Part shown: one piece after another, positions 42,832 through 52,079 of the stretch | How positions within the stretch are numbered: the stretch's first letter is position 1 | Layout: each line of letters begins with the position of its first letter | NCBI RefSeq assembly: GCF_000718135.1 | Contig: NZ_JOEM01000029.1 | Span: forward strand, 7,195-71,194 | DNA length: 64,000 nt | Direction: 5' to 3' | From: Streptomyces cyaneofuscatus | Lineage (GTDB): Bacteria > Actinomycetota > Actinomycetes > Streptomycetales > Streptomycetaceae | Position numbers and translations under genes: made by a program | The notes under the pieces: model-generated | Told to the model about the DNA's origin: nothing | Seen by the model: only the letters and a program-made list of their open reading frames with translations | Databases searched by the model: none

Positions 42832-44808
42832 TCAGACCTGTACGCGGTCCTCGACGGCCTTCGCGATCTTGGCGATGGCCTCGTCGACCGGGATGCCGTT
42901 CTCCTGCGAACCGTCGCGGTAGCGGAAGGAGACGGCACCGTTGGCCATGTCCTCGTCACCAGCGATGATCATGAAGGGCACCTTGGCCTTCTGCTGGTTG
43001 CGGATCTTCTTCTGCATCCGGTCCGAGGAGGCGTCCACGTCCACCCGCAGCCCCTGCTTGCGCGCCTTGGCGGCGAACTCCTGGAGGTAGGGGATGTGGG
43101 CGTCGCCGATCGGGATGCCGACCGCCTGGACCGGGGCGAGCCAGACCGGGAAGGCGCCCGCGTAGTGCTCCAGCAGCACGGCGAAGAAGCGCTCGATGGA
43201 GCCGAACAGGGCACGGTGGATCATGACCGGGCGCTGCTTGGAGCCGTCCGGGCCGGTGTACTCCAGGTCGAAGCGCTCCGGCAGGTTGAAGTCGAGCTGC
43301 ACGGTCGACATCTGCCAGGTACGGCCGATGGCGTCCTTGCACTGCACGGAGATCTTCGGGCCGTAGAACGCGGCGCCGCCCGGGTCCGGGACCAGGGGCA
43401 GACCCTGCTTCTCGGCGACCTGGCGGAGCGTCTCGGTGGCCTCTTCCCAGGTCTCGTCGGAGCCGACGTACTTCTCCGGGTCCTTGGTGGAGAGCTCCAG
43501 ATAGAAGTCGGTGAGCCCGTAGTCGCGGAGCAGGTTCAGCACGAAGGTGAGCGTGCGGTCGAGCTCCTCCGCCATCTGCTCCTTGGTGCAGTAGATGTGC
43601 GCGTCGTCCTGCGTGAAGCCGCGCGAGCGGGTCAGGCCGTGCACGACGCCCGACTTCTCGTACCGGTACACCGTGCCGAACTCGAAGAGGCGCAGCGGCA
43701 GTTCGCGGTAGGAGCGGCCGCGCGCGTCGAAAATCAGGTTGTGCATCGGGCAGTTCATCGGCTTGAGGTAGTAGTCCACCCCGTCGTCGAGCTGCATGGG
43801 CGGGTACATGCCGTCGGCGTACCAGTCCAGGTGGCCGGACTTCTCGAAGAGCTTGCCCTTGGTGGCGTGCGGGCTGTAGACGAACTCGTAGCCCTCCTCC
43901 TCATGACGGCGGCGCGAGTAGTCCTCCATGGCCCGGCGGATGACGCCGCCCTTGGGGTGGAAGACCGCGAGGCCGGGGCCGATCTCGTCGGGGAAGGAGA
44001 AGAGGTCCAGCTCGTTGCCGAGCTTGCGGTGGTCGCGCTTGGCGGCCTCCTCCAGGAACTCCAGGTGCGCCTTCAGCTCGTCCTTGGTCGGCCAGGCGGT
44101 CCCGTAGATGCGCTGGAGCATCGGGTTCTTCTCGCTGCCGCGCCAGTACGCCGCGGCGTTGCGCATCAGCTTGAACGCCGGGATGAACCGGGTGGTGGGC
44201 AGGTGCGGACCGCGGCAGAGGTCCTTCCAGCACAGGTCACCGGTCTTGGCGTCCAGGTTGTCGTAGATGGTCAGCTCACCGCCGCCCACCTCGACATCCG
44301 CGCCGTCGTCCGAGGAGGCGGAACCCTTGATGCCGATGAGCTCCAGCTTGTACGGCTCGTTCGCGAGCTCCTCGCGGGCGGCCTCGTCGGAGACCACGCG
44401 GCGGGAGAACTTCTGGCCCCGCTTCTGGATCTCCTGCATCTTCTTCTCGATGGCCTTGAGGTCCTCGGGGGTGAACGGCTTCTCGACGTCGAAGTCGTAG
44501 TAGAAGCCGTCCTTGACCGGCGGGCCGATGCCGAGCTTGGCCTCGGGGAAGAGCTCCTGCACGGCCTGGGCCATGACGTGCGCGGTGGAGTGGCGCAGGA
44601 TGTCGAGGCCGTCCTCGGAGGAGATCTCCACCGGCTCGACGGACTCGCCGTCCTGGAGCTCGTAGGAGAGGTCCTTCAGCTCGCCGCCGATGCGCGCGGC
44701 GACGACGGTGCGCTGACCGGGGAAGAGCTCGCCGGCCGTCGTGCCCGTCGTCACCACGTGCTCTTCCCGCTCGGAATCGCGTTGGATGATCACACGGACG
44801 TCTGACAC
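42832..44808 (-). CDS. thrS: threonyl-tRNA synthetase
   Basis: A 658-residue class II synthetase with an N-terminal TGS domain, an editing domain ([18 protein letters not shown]), and a catalytic core with zinc ligand motif [12 protein letters not shown] and motif 2 [21 protein letters not shown]. The anticodon-binding domain follows ([17 protein letters not shown]). The GTG at 44808 has AGGAG six to seven bases upstream; the frame continues 16 codons further but that part is not family sequence. No T-box leader is visible in the short upstream space. Confidence 0.98.
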   Translation of the reverse strand: MSDVRVIIQRDSEREEHVVTTGTTAGELFPGQRTVVAARIGGELKDLSYELQDGESVEPVEISSEDGLDILRHSTAHVMAQAVQELFPEAKLGIGPPVKDGFYYDFDVEKPFTPEDLKAIEKKMQEIQKRGQKFSRRVVSDEAAREELANEPYKLELIGIKGSASSDDGADVEVGGGELTIYDNLDAKTGDLCWKDLCRGPHLPTTRFIPAFKLMRNAAAYWRGSEKNPMLQRIYGTAWPTKDELKAHLEFLEEAAKRDHRKLGNELDLFSFPDEIGPGLAVFHPKGGVIRRAMEDYSRRRHEEEGYEFVYSPHATKGKLFEKSGHLDWYADGMYPPMQLDDGVDYYLKPMNCPMHNLIFDARGRSYRELPLRLFEFGTVYRYEKSGVVHGLTRSRGFTQDDAHIYCTKEQMAEELDRTLTFVLNLLRDYGLTDFYLELSTKDPEKYVGSDETWEEATETLRQVAEKQGLPLVPDPGGAAFYGPKISVQCKDAIGRTWQMSTVQLDFNLPERFDLEYTGPDGSKQRPVMIHRALFGSIERFFAVLLEHYAGAFPVWLAPVQAVGIPIGDAHIPYLQEFAAKARKQGLRVDVDASSDRMQKKIRNQQKAKVPFMIIAGDEDMANGAVSFRYRDGSQENGIPVDEAIAKIAKAVEDRVQV

Positions 44809-44908
44809 CGGTCTCTCCTGACTGAGGGGGATGCCTGCCTTCATCTGGCAATGCAATACGAATCGTACCGAGCCCCCAGCCCCCGATGCGAACGCCTTCC
44901 GGGCCGGG

Positions 44909-46159
44909 CTACGGCTCCTCCCCCGCGCACGCCTCCTCGAAGAAGTCCACGTTCTCCTGGAGCGACTTCATCAGCCGGTCCCGCTCCGCCTCGTCGACCT
45001 GCACGGGCGCCACCTGCGAAGCCCCGGTGAGCCGCCGGAAGCCGCCCCGCCGCTCCAGCCGACCCTCCACCCGCAGCGGCAGCCCGACGAGGTGGGCGTG
45101 GCCCGCGATCCGGTACGCCTCCTCGTCCAGCTCCACCCGGACATGCGCGACCTCCGCCCCCGCCAGCACCCGCAGCCGTACGATCCCGGCGCCGCGCGGC
45201 CCCGAGCGGCGCAGCCGGACCACCGCGCCGGTGATCCGGACGGGGACGGCGGGCTCCTCGCGGAGGTAGCGGGCCCCGGCGCAGCGCAGGGCGGGCAGGT
45301 CGCCCGGGGAGAACTCGACGGGTGCGGGGCGGGCCGGGCAGCCGTCCGGGGTTCCGGCGGCGGGCGCCCACCGCAGGTCGATCCCGGCCCCCTCGCTGCC
45401 GCGCACCAGGGTCACCAGCGCCTCGGTCAGCTCCCGGCTGACGCCCGCCGCCACCGCGCTGTCGAACGCCTCCATGCCTCCGGTCGCCCGCTGGTAGTCC
45501 ACCGCCTCCCGGGTGGCGTGCAGGGCGTGGCAGAGCTGGACGGCCACGGCGCGCCCGGACTCGACGGGCACGAACGCGGTGAGCCGGCGCCCGCCCGGCG
45601 CGGGCCCGATGAGGGTGCCGTCCAGCGCCGCCCGGGCCTTCCTGCGGTGCCGGGCCCCGTGGTAGCCGGCCCGGCCGCGGGCCGCGAGCGCCCCGGCGAG
45701 GAGGATCTGCCGGGCCGCCGAGCGAAGCTCCTCCGCCTCGGCCCACCCCGAGGCGCCCGCCGCCCCGGCCGCAGATTCGGGGACCTCGCGCCACCAGCGG
45801 ACCTCGTCACTGGGCACGGCGAGCGCGACCAGGATGTCCTGGGCGGACGGGGCGGCGCTGCGGGAGAGCGCGGTGAGCGCCTCGGCCAGCAGATCCTCGG
45901 CGTCGGGGAAGGCGGCGTTCTCCGGGACCAGCAGACTGGCGCCCGCGGAGGGTCCGGGCGGGGCCCACCGGCTGTAGCGCCCGGCCGCTCCCCCGCGCCG
46001 CTGCCAGCCGTACCGGTGCAGCAGCGCGGTGAGCACCGCCGGGTCGGGCAGGGGAGTGCCGTCCCCGTCCGCGGCGGCGTACTCCCTGCTCACGGCGGGG
46101 TGCGCCCGGGCGCCGAACAGCTCCGCCGGGCCCGTCGGTTCGTCCATCGACCGGTGCAT
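44909..46159 (-). CDS. hypothetical protein coupled to the DUF4365 gene
   Basis: A 416-residue Ala/Arg/Gly-rich protein I do not recognise. The N-terminal half contains [21 protein letters not shown]; the middle has a helical [25 protein letters not shown] segment broken by charged residues. The last third is beta-rich, with repeated [29 protein letters not shown] and [20 protein letters not shown] strands that could form an OB- or barrel-like fold. It ends in the acidic [13 protein letters not shown]. Its ATG at 46159 overlaps the DUF4365 stop (TGATG), so the two are made together. Confidence 0.7.
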   Translation of the reverse strand: MHRSMDEPTGPAELFGARAHPAVSREYAAADGDGTPLPDPAVLTALLHRYGWQRRGGAAGRYSRWAPPGPSAGASLLVPENAAFPDAEDLLAEALTALSRSAAPSAQDILVALAVPSDEVRWWREVPESAAGAAGASGWAEAEELRSAARQILLAGALAARGRAGYHGARHRRKARAALDGTLIGPAPGGRRLTAFVPVESGRAVAVQLCHALHATREAVDYQRATGGMEAFDSAVAAGVSRELTEALVTLVRGSEGAGIDLRWAPAAGTPDGCPARPAPVEFSPGDLPALRCAGARYLREEPAVPVRITGAVVRLRRSGPRGAGIVRLRVLAGAEVAHVRVELDEEAYRIAGHAHLVGLPLRVEGRLERRGGFRRLTGASQVAPVQVDEAERDRLMKSLQENVDFFEEACAGEEP

Positions 46160-46752
46160 CAGGGTCTCCCTCCGGCCCCGACCCGGGCCATGATGTCGCA
46201 GAGTGCGCGGTCGTCGAAGATCCGTGAGGTCGGGATGCGCACGGTGGTCCGGTACCGGCCCGTCACCGCGTGGCCGGCCAGGTTGGTCCAGTAGCAGCAG
46301 TGCCGCAGATCGAGGCTGCCGGGCCCGGCGCTCAGCCACTCGTCCTGGCTGCGGGGCACGATCATCACCACCAGGATCTTGTGCACCGAGACCGGAGTGC
46401 GGGCCAGCTTGACGAGATGGGCGTTGTCGAGCGTGAAGGAGAACGCCCCGCCCGCCGGGTGCGGCGGTATCTGGTAGGTGCACTTGAGCTGCACCTTGAT
46501 GGTCACTTCGTCGTCGACCGTGTGGGCGGCGGCCCCGTGGCTGACGTGCCAGTCGATGCCGTTGTCGGGGAAGGGCTGGGACAGCGAACACCCCGCCGCC
46601 GCCGCGACCGCGTGCAGGTAGCCCACCTGGAGGGTCTCCATACAGGCGGTGGTGGCGAGGGAGCCGCGCAGCGGTGCGTCGTTCCGCTGCTCCACCGGCC
46701 CGAACCCTTCGGCGCGGGCGGGCCCTCCTGGATCGGGCTGCGCGAGCGCCAT
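46159..46752 (-). CDS. DUF4365 domain protein (nuclease-like)
   Basis: A 197-residue protein. The DUF4365 signature is visible: DNGIDWHVS followed by VTIKVQLKCTYQ, an Asp...Gln-x-Lys arrangement like the PD-(D/E)XK nuclease core. The C-terminal part has LVVMIVPRSQDEWLSA and CCYWTNLAG. DUF4365 proteins occur alone and in defence-type loci; their biochemical activity is largely untested. It starts at ATG 46752, divergent from a DEDDh exonuclease gene, with about 190 bases between them. Confidence 0.82.
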   Translation of the reverse strand: MALAQPDPGGPARAEGFGPVEQRNDAPLRGSLATTACMETLQVGYLHAVAAAAGCSLSQPFPDNGIDWHVSHGAAAHTVDDEVTIKVQLKCTYQIPPHPAGGAFSFTLDNAHLVKLARTPVSVHKILVVMIVPRSQDEWLSAGPGSLDLRHCCYWTNLAGHAVTGRYRTTVRIPTSRIFDDRALCDIMARVGAGGRP

Positions 46753-46946
46753 GGCCCCGTATGCCTTCCGGACGTGCCGTCAGAAGTGACGTCGTATGAG
46801 GTGGAGGAGCAACTGCCTTGGCTCCTACCTGTGTTGTCACCGCAGGAGAACGCCCGCAAACGGCGTATCAGGCAAACAGCACGGGTATCACCGATATCGG
46901 GCAGAGGAATCATTCCATCTGCCGCGCAGGTGCGAGGAGTTCGGGG

Positions 46947-47672
46947 ATGATGCACTGGTTCGAAGGGCCGCTGGCCGCTTTTGACACGGAGACGACAGGC
47001 GTGGACGTCGAGCAGGACCGGATCGTTTCGGCCGCTCTCGTCGCGCAGGACACGACGGGCGGACGCGTCCGCGTCACCCGCTGGCTGGTCAACCCGGGGA
47101 TCCCGGTGCCCGCGGGGGCGACCGAGATCCACGGTCTGACCGACGATCACCTGCAGCGCAACGGCCGCTGGCCCGCGCCGGTGATGGACGAGATCGCCCG
47201 TACGCTGGCGGAGCAATGCGCGACGGGCCGCCCGCTGGTCGTGATGAACGCGCCGTTCGACCTGACCCTGCTGGACCGCGAGCTGAAGCGGCACCGGGCC
47301 TCGTCACTGGCCGGGTACATGGCGGACGTGCCGCTGCGGGTCGTGGACCCCCGGGTGCTGGACAAACACCTGGACCGCTACCGCAAGGGCCGCCGCACGC
47401 TCACCGACCTGTGCGAGCTGTACGAGGTGCCGCTCGTCGGCGCCCACGACGCGGCGGCGGACGCCTCGGCCTCGCTGGAGCTGGTGCGCGCGATAGGCCG
47501 GCGCTTCTCGTCCCGGCTGGAGCGGCTCTCCCCCGCCGAGCTGCACACCCTCCAGGCCACCTGGCACGCGGCGCAGGCGCGCGGCCTGGAGGCGTGGTTC
47601 GCGAGGAGCGGGACACCGGAGGCGGTGGACCCGGCGTGGCCGCTGCGCCCGGAGCTGCCCGCAGCCGCCTGA
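46947..47672 (+). CDS. DEDDh 3'-5' exonuclease (DnaQ-like)
   Basis: A 241-residue exonuclease. ExoI motif AFDTETTGVDVEQDRIV (Asp, Glu), ExoII around PLVVMNAPFDLTLLDREL and ExoIII VGAHDAAADASASLEL (His and Asp) are all present, so catalysis should be intact. It stands alone, not fused to a polymerase, as in other stand-alone actinobacterial DnaQ-like proteins. GAGGAG lies seven bases before the ATG at 46947, although the frame extends upstream. It ends at a strong hairpin next to a tRNA gene. Confidence 0.93.
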   Translation: MMHWFEGPLAAFDTETTGVDVEQDRIVSAALVAQDTTGGRVRVTRWLVNPGIPVPAGATEIHGLTDDHLQRNGRWPAPVMDEIARTLAEQCATGRPLVVMNAPFDLTLLDRELKRHRASSLAGYMADVPLRVVDPRVLDKHLDRYRKGRRTLTDLCELYEVPLVGAHDAAADASASLELVRAIGRRFSSRLERLSPAELHTLQATWHAAQARGLEAWFARSGTPEAVDPAWPLRPELPAAA

Positions 47673-47681
47673 ACAAGCAGA

Positions 47682-47714
47682 AGCCGGTCCGCCGTGATGC
47701 TTGGCGGACCGGCT
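47682..47714. terminator. hairpin between exonuclease gene and tRNA-Val
   Basis: Perfect 12-base inverted repeat (47682-47693, 47703-47714) with a nine-base loop, ten bases past the exonuclease stop and eight past the tRNA 3' end on the other strand; it can serve both. Confidence 0.7.
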
Positions 47715-47721
47715 CTCCCGG

Positions 47722-47793
47722 TGGGCGATACTGGGTTCGAACCAGTGACCTCTTCGGTGTGAACGAAGCGCTCTCCCACTGAGCTAATCGCCC
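47722..47793 (-). tRNA. tRNA-Val (anticodon CAC)
   Basis: 72 bases. Read on the minus strand, the acceptor stem GGGCGAT/ATCGCCC, the D arm GCTCAGTGGGAGAGC, the anticodon stem CTTCG/CGAAG around TTCACAC (anticodon CAC) and the T arm ACTGGTTCGAACCCAGT all fold. CCA is not encoded. It is identical to the copy at 50593-50664. Confidence 0.97.
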
Positions 47794-47953
47794 GGGAACG
47801 GGTTGAACCATACAGGGCTCGGCGGGCTTCGTTCAAACCGCTTCCGGCCGGGCGGTCCCGGGGCGCACGCGGAACGTACACAGGCGCGGAAACGCGGAAA
47901 CTGAGTATCCGAGCGCATGTACGACGCGGAGGGCCCGGGCGACACTCCCGTAC

Positions 47954-50500
47954 ATGGAACATGTGCCGCCGCCCGCCGAGGAACTGGCGCTCCTCGACCG
48001 AGAACTGGCTCAGCTGGACGCCCGCCGGGCCCACCTGCTGACCCGTCGCGCCTGGCTGGTCAGCGCGTTGCAGCCGCAGGCACCGCAGGCGCCGAACGCG
48101 CCCCGCTGGCATACGCCGCCCGTCGGCCAGGGCTGGGCTCCGGGGCAGCCGTGGTCGGCGGCGCCCCGGGCCGCGAAGCCGTCCGGACCGCCGCGCAGCG
48201 CGCAGAACGTGCTGCTGACGCTCGGCGGTCTGCTGCTGACGGTCGCGGCCGTCGCGTTCACCCTCGTCAGCTGGGGCTCCATGGGCATCGGCGGCCGGTC
48301 GGCCGTCCTGGCGCTGGTGACCCTGGCCGCCCTCGCGGCCCCGGTGGTCCTGCTGCGCCGGAAGCTCGCGGCCACGGCGGAGGCGCTGGCTGCGCTCGCC
48401 CTGGTCCTCACACTGCTGGACACCTACGCGGTCCACGCGGTCGCGGCGCCGGACGCCGACGGGCTCACCTTCACCGCCGTGGCCTCGGCGGTGCTCGCCG
48501 CGCTCTGGGCGGCCTACGGCCTGGCCCTGGGCAAGCTGCACCTGCCGCTGCCCGCGGCCGTGTTCTTCGTCCAGTGGCCGCTGCTGCTGGGCGCCTGGGC
48601 GGCGGGTGCTCCGGCGATCGTGGTCGGCTGGGCGCTGCTGGTGACGGCTGTGGTGGACGGCGCGATCGCGCTGTGGGGCAAGGGCCTGGGCGTACGGGTC
48701 ACGGCGGGCATCGGCCTGGCCGTGATGGGGTCCGCCGCGCTGCTGACGGGGCTCGGCGAGTCCCTGACGGCCGGCGGTCCGCTCGGGGCCGTGCTGCCGG
48801 GCGCGCTGCTGCTGACGGCGGCCGTGGCGGCCCTGGCCGGGGCGTGGCGCGCCCCGAACGGCTATGCCCAGGCGGGCGGTGTGGTGGCCGGTCTGGCGGC
48901 GGTGGCGGCGGTGGGCGGCGTGCTGCGGGCGGCGGTGCCGGGCATGTGGCACGTTCCGGTGTACCTGCTTTGCGGCCTGGCCCTGCTGTCCGTCGTACGG
49001 GCACCGCTGCCGCGTAGCGCCGGGCGCGGGGTGCTGGCGGCGGCGGGCGCGGTGGTGGCGGGCGCGCTGCTGTGGGCGGTGCCTCCGGTCGCGGCGGTGC
49101 TGCTGGGGCCGGTCGAGCTGGTCGCCGAGGTGTGGGCGGGGGCGCCGGACGGGTTCCGGGGCGCGCTCGGGGAGTCGATGAGGTGGTCGGAGTCGGCTGC
49201 GGCTCCGGTGGTGCTCGCGGTGGTGGCGGGGCTGCTCGGGGCGGCGTACCGGTGGTGGCCGTCGCTGGTGCGGGTCGCCGCTCCGCTGGTCACGCCGGGG
49301 GCGACGGCGCGCGGTGCGGCGGGCGCGGGGGCGCTGGCCCTCGGCTGGGGGACGCTGCTGCTGGCGGCGGCGACGCTGGGTGTGCCGTACCCGGTCGCGG
49401 TGGCCCTGGAGACGGTGCTGGTGGCGGGGCTGCTGCTGGTGGCGGTCCGGGGTGCGGAGCTGGGCGCCGGGGACGCGGGGACGGGTGAGGGCGGCGGTGC
49501 CGGGGCGGGAGCGGGGGCTGCGGGCGGTGGCCAGTCCGCCGTGGCGGTGACCGCGCTCGTGGCCGCTGTCGGCGGGGCGGTGAGCGTGGGGCTGCTGTCG
49601 CTCGCCGCGGAGGCGGCGACGTACGCGGTGTTCGGGGCGCTGGTGGTCCTGTTCGCGGGGGCGGCGCTGCGGACGCGGGCGGTGGTGGAGCAGGCGGTGT
49701 TCGCGGTGGCCGCGGTGGTGTGGGGCACGGTCCTGACCGGGTGTGCGGCCCGCTCCCTGGAGCTCGCCCCGCACGAGGCCGCGCCGCTGCTGCTCGTGGT
49801 GCCCGCGGTGACGGTGCTGCTGGGGGCGCGGCTGCGGCTGCACCCGGTGGCGTTGCCGGTGGAGCTGGCCGGGGCGCTGGGTGCGCTGGTGGCCGTCGGG
49901 CTCGCGGTGGCGGATGCGCCGTTCCTGGCGCTGGTGCTCGCCCTGTGCGGGGTGCTGGCGGCGGGGGCGGCCGTGCGCCCGGAGCGGCGGCCGGCGGCGG
50001 GGTACGTGGCGGCGGTGCTGTTCGTGGCGGCGACCTGGGTCCGGCTGGCGGCGTCGGAGGTGTCGGCCCCGGAGGCGTACACCCTGCCGGTGACGGTGCC
50101 CGCCCTGGTCGTCGGCGTACTGCGGCGGCGCAAGGACCCCGAGGCGTCCTCCTGGACGGCGTACGGGCCGGGGCTCGCGGCGACGCTGCTGCCGAGCCTG
50201 GCCGTGGCCTGGACCGACCCCGACTGGGTGCGGCCGCTGCTGCTGGGCGTGGCGGCGCTGGTGATCACGTTGCTGGGGGCGAAGTACCGGCTCCGTGCGC
50301 TGCTGCTGCTCGGCGGCGCGGTGCTGGCCCTGGACACCCTGCACGAGCTGGCGCCGTACGTCGTCCAGGTGGCCGGCGCCCTGCCGCGCTGGCTGCCGCC
50401 GGCGCTGGCCGGGCTGCTGCTGCTGGCCGTGGGGGCCACGTACGAGCAGCGGCTGCGCGACGCGCGCAAGCTGAAGGACCTGCTGGGCCGGATGCGGTGA
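47954..50500 (+). CDS. large multi-pass membrane protein (SCO7613 C-terminal-domain type)
   Basis: An 848-residue Ala/Leu/Val-rich protein. A short coiled N-terminus (ELALLDRELAQLDARRAHLLTRRAWLVSAL split) and a Pro/Gly/Ala linker precede many hydrophobic segments, about 20 or more, from residue 90 to the end. It ends in a basic cytoplasmic tail (YEQRLRDARKLKDLLGRM). I recognise the type as a Streptomyces membrane family named after SCO7613; function is unknown. It lies between two identical tRNA-Val genes on the opposite strand and has two consecutive hairpins after its stop. Confidence 0.8.
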   Translation: MEHVPPPAEELALLDRELAQLDARRAHLLTRRAWLVSALQPQAPQAPNAPRWHTPPVGQGWAPGQPWSAAPRAAKPSGPPRSAQNVLLTLGGLLLTVAAVAFTLVSWGSMGIGGRSAVLALVTLAALAAPVVLLRRKLAATAEALAALALVLTLLDTYAVHAVAAPDADGLTFTAVASAVLAALWAAYGLALGKLHLPLPAAVFFVQWPLLLGAWAAGAPAIVVGWALLVTAVVDGAIALWGKGLGVRVTAGIGLAVMGSAALLTGLGESLTAGGPLGAVLPGALLLTAAVAALAGAWRAPNGYAQAGGVVAGLAAVAAVGGVLRAAVPGMWHVPVYLLCGLALLSVVRAPLPRSAGRGVLAAAGAVVAGALLWAVPPVAAVLLGPVELVAEVWAGAPDGFRGALGESMRWSESAAAPVVLAVVAGLLGAAYRWWPSLVRVAAPLVTPGATARGAAGAGALALGWGTLLLAAATLGVPYPVAVALETVLVAGLLLVAVRGAELGAGDAGTGEGGGAGAGAGAAGGGQSAVAVTALVAAVGGAVSVGLLSLAAEAATYAVFGALVVLFAGAALRTRAVVEQAVFAVAAVVWGTVLTGCAARSLELAPHEAAPLLLVVPAVTVLLGARLRLHPVALPVELAGALGALVAVGLAVADAPFLALVLALCGVLAAGAAVRPERRPAAGYVAAVLFVAATWVRLAASEVSAPEAYTLPVTVPALVVGVLRRRKDPEASSWTAYGPGLAATLLPSLAVAWTDPDWVRPLLLGVAALVITLLGAKYRLRALLLLGGAVLALDTLHELAPYVVQVAGALPRWLPPALAGLLLLAVGATYEQRLRDARKLKDLLGRMR

Positions 50501-50505
50501 GCGGT

Positions 50506-50541
50506 CCCCGGTCCGGGACCCTGCGGGGTCCCGGACCGGGG
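50506..50541 (+). terminator. first terminator after the large membrane protein gene
   Basis: Perfect 16-base inverted repeat (50506-50521, 50526-50541) with a TGCG tetraloop, beginning five bases after the stop codon. Confidence 0.75.
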
Positions 50542-50546
50542 AAACG

Positions 50547-50586
50547 CAGAGGCCCCCGAGACTTTTCCAAGTCTCGGGGGCCTCTG
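50547..50586. terminator. second terminator, shared with tRNA-Val
   Basis: Perfect 18-base inverted repeat (50547-50564, 50569-50586) with a TTCC loop, five bases after the first hairpin and six past the 3' end of the minus-strand tRNA. Confidence 0.8.
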
Positions 50587-50592
50587 TCCGGG

Positions 50593-50664
50593 TGGGCGAT
50601 ACTGGGTTCGAACCAGTGACCTCTTCGGTGTGAACGAAGCGCTCTCCCACTGAGCTAATCGCCC
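50593..50664 (-). tRNA. tRNA-Val (anticodon CAC), second copy
   Basis: 72 bases, base-for-base the same as the tRNA at 47722-47793, with anticodon loop TTCACAC. The identity extends one or two bases beyond the ends but not into the flanks. Confidence 0.97.
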
Positions 50665-50742
50665 GGGCGCACCGCAAACATTACCCCATGTCAGCGGTGC
50701 CCCTGGACCGTCCCCGGCACTGCCCGCCGGCCGTCCGCGGTG

Positions 50743-51207
50743 CTACTCGCCGACCGTCCACGGCAGGGCGAGGCCGAACTTCCAGACGTAGATCCCGACC
50801 AGCACCGCCATGATCACCAGCCCCACCGTGGTGAGGATGATGTTGCGCCGCCGGACCTTGGGATCCAGCGCCCGCTGGGCGGCCTCGGTGACCTTGCGCT
50901 TGGTCCAGCGCAGCACCAGCTGGGCCCAGACGAACTCGGTCGCCCAGATCGCCATACCGCCGAAGATCACCAGCCAGCCGGGCCCCGGCAGCACCAGCAT
51001 CAGCACACCGGCCACCACCACGCCCAGGCCGACGACGAAGACGCCGACCTGCCAGCTCAGGTGCAACGGCTTCGACGCCTTGATGAAGCCCGGCGCCCGC
51101 GATCCCAGCTCGCGTTCCACCTTTTCCGCCTTGGTCGTGCCCCCCGGAGCGGACTCCGGGGACGCCTTCTCGGCGGCCTCGATCCGCTCGTCACTCTCCG
51201 CATTCAT
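50743..51207 (-). CDS. TIGR02611/PGPGW family membrane protein
   Basis: About 154 residues. A hydrophilic acidic N-terminus is followed by two helices around the family motif VLPGPGWLVIFGGMAIWATE, an amphipathic stretch (WTKRKVTEAAQRALDPKVRRR in part) and a last helix (LTTVGLVIMAVLVGIYVWKFG). Function is unknown. The frame is open far upstream, but the ATG at 51207 gives the usual product. It is divergent from ssgB. Confidence 0.85.
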   Translation of the reverse strand: MNAESDERIEAAEKASPESAPGGTTKAEKVERELGSRAPGFIKASKPLHLSWQVGVFVVGLGVVVAGVLMLVLPGPGWLVIFGGMAIWATEFVWAQLVLRWTKRKVTEAAQRALDPKVRRRNIILTTVGLVIMAVLVGIYVWKFGLALPWTVGE

Positions 51208-51312
51208 GGAGCTCAACCTACCCGACCCGTCGTCGTCACTTGAATGGGCGCATGACTCAAAGTTACACACCGCTGGGCGAGGGACCCGAAGCATCACAAA
51301 TGGGTCAGAGGG

Positions 51313-51336
51313 GTTTACAACGCCACCGTAGGTGGC
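51313..51336 (+). promoter_or_regulatory. candidate ssgB control region with inverted repeat
   Basis: GTTTAC at 51313-51318 is followed by the perfect repeat GCCACC-GTA-GGTGGC at 51322-51336, about 60 bases before the ssgB ATG. ssgB of S. coelicolor is known to depend on the stress sigma factor SigH, whose -35 is GTTT-like. The -10 match here is weak, so this is a tentative promoter or operator. Confidence 0.35.
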
Positions 51337-51397
51337 ATGTCGATTTCGCCGACGTGCGAATCCCCGAGCGCACACTGAGCGAAAGGCCCTGGCGCTT

Positions 51398-51811
51398 ATG
51401 AACACCACGGTCAGCTGCGAGCTGCACCTGCGCCTCGTTGTGTCGAGCGAGTCCTCACTGCCTGTACCCGCGGGCCTGCGGTATGACACGGCCGATCCCT
51501 ATGCCGTGCACGCCACCTTCCACACCGGAGCGGAGGAGACGGTCGAGTGGGTTTTCGCCCGTGACCTCCTTGCCGAGGGGCTGCACCGGCCCACCGGCAC
51601 CGGAGACGTCCGCGTCTGGCCATCTCGTAGTCACGGTCAAGGCGTCGTATGCATCGCCCTGAGCTCTCCAGAGGGAGAGGCCCTGCTCGAAGCTCCGGCG
51701 CGAGCCCTGGAGTCGTTCCTGAAAAGGACCGACGCCGCGGTTCCGCCCGGCACCGAGCATCGTCACTTCGATCTCGACACGGAGCTCTCCCACATCCTGG
51801 CCGAGAGCTGA
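51398..51811 (+). CDS. ssgB: sporulation-specific cell division regulator SsgB
   Basis: A 137-residue SsgA-like protein. It is practically the conserved SsgB sequence: NTTVSCELHLRLVVSSE, VPAGLRYDTADPYAVHATFH, RPTGTGDVRVWPSRSHGQG and the end SHILAES. SsgB, placed by SsgA, recruits FtsZ to future septa in sporulating aerial hyphae and is found only in morphologically complex actinomycetes, which fixes the host group. The ATG at 51398 gives the exact family length. A 20-base-pair hairpin follows. Confidence 0.98.
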   Translation: MNTTVSCELHLRLVVSSESSLPVPAGLRYDTADPYAVHATFHTGAEETVEWVFARDLLAEGLHRPTGTGDVRVWPSRSHGQGVVCIALSSPEGEALLEAPARALESFLKRTDAAVPPGTEHRHFDLDTELSHILAES

Positions 51812-51883
51812 GCCAGGCCGAGAGCTGCCCGGCGCCGTCCGACTCGGGGAGACGGCGTCGCGCGGACAACCACATAAGGCAGA

Positions 51884-51929
51884 CACCGGCGCCGTCACCG
51901 CGGAATCCACCGCGGTGACGGCGCCGGTG
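51884..51929 (+). terminator. ssgB terminator
   Basis: Perfect 20-base inverted repeat (51884-51903, 51910-51929) with a six-base loop, 73 bases after the ssgB stop. Confidence 0.8.
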
Positions 51930-52079
51930 CGTGCGCCACGCCCCCAGGAGCAGGTCAGTGGCCTTGGAGGCCCTTCTCCTCCCCCGCAGGCCCGCACCGG
52001 GCCGGGGAGCGGCCCGGTGAGCCAGTAGAGTCAGCCGCCATCGGCGGGCGCCCGCCCGCCGGAGGCCAGGGAGCGAAGC

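Noticed and set aside
44809..44908. T-box leader before thrS
   Set aside because: The upstream space is about 100 bases and shows no specifier loop or T-box sequence.
47722..50664. An integrated element between two tRNA-Val copies
   Set aside because: No integrase, att core beyond the tRNA itself, or atypical composition; the enclosed gene looks chromosomal. Kept only as a recombination-prone arrangement.
47378..50677. Open antisense frame of 1099 codons opposite the large membrane protein gene and tRNA genes
   Set aside because: It runs through two tRNA genes and is rich in Arg, Gln, His and Pro, the usual shadow of a GC-rich gene. The opposite strand has proper hydrophobic segments and third-base GC bias.
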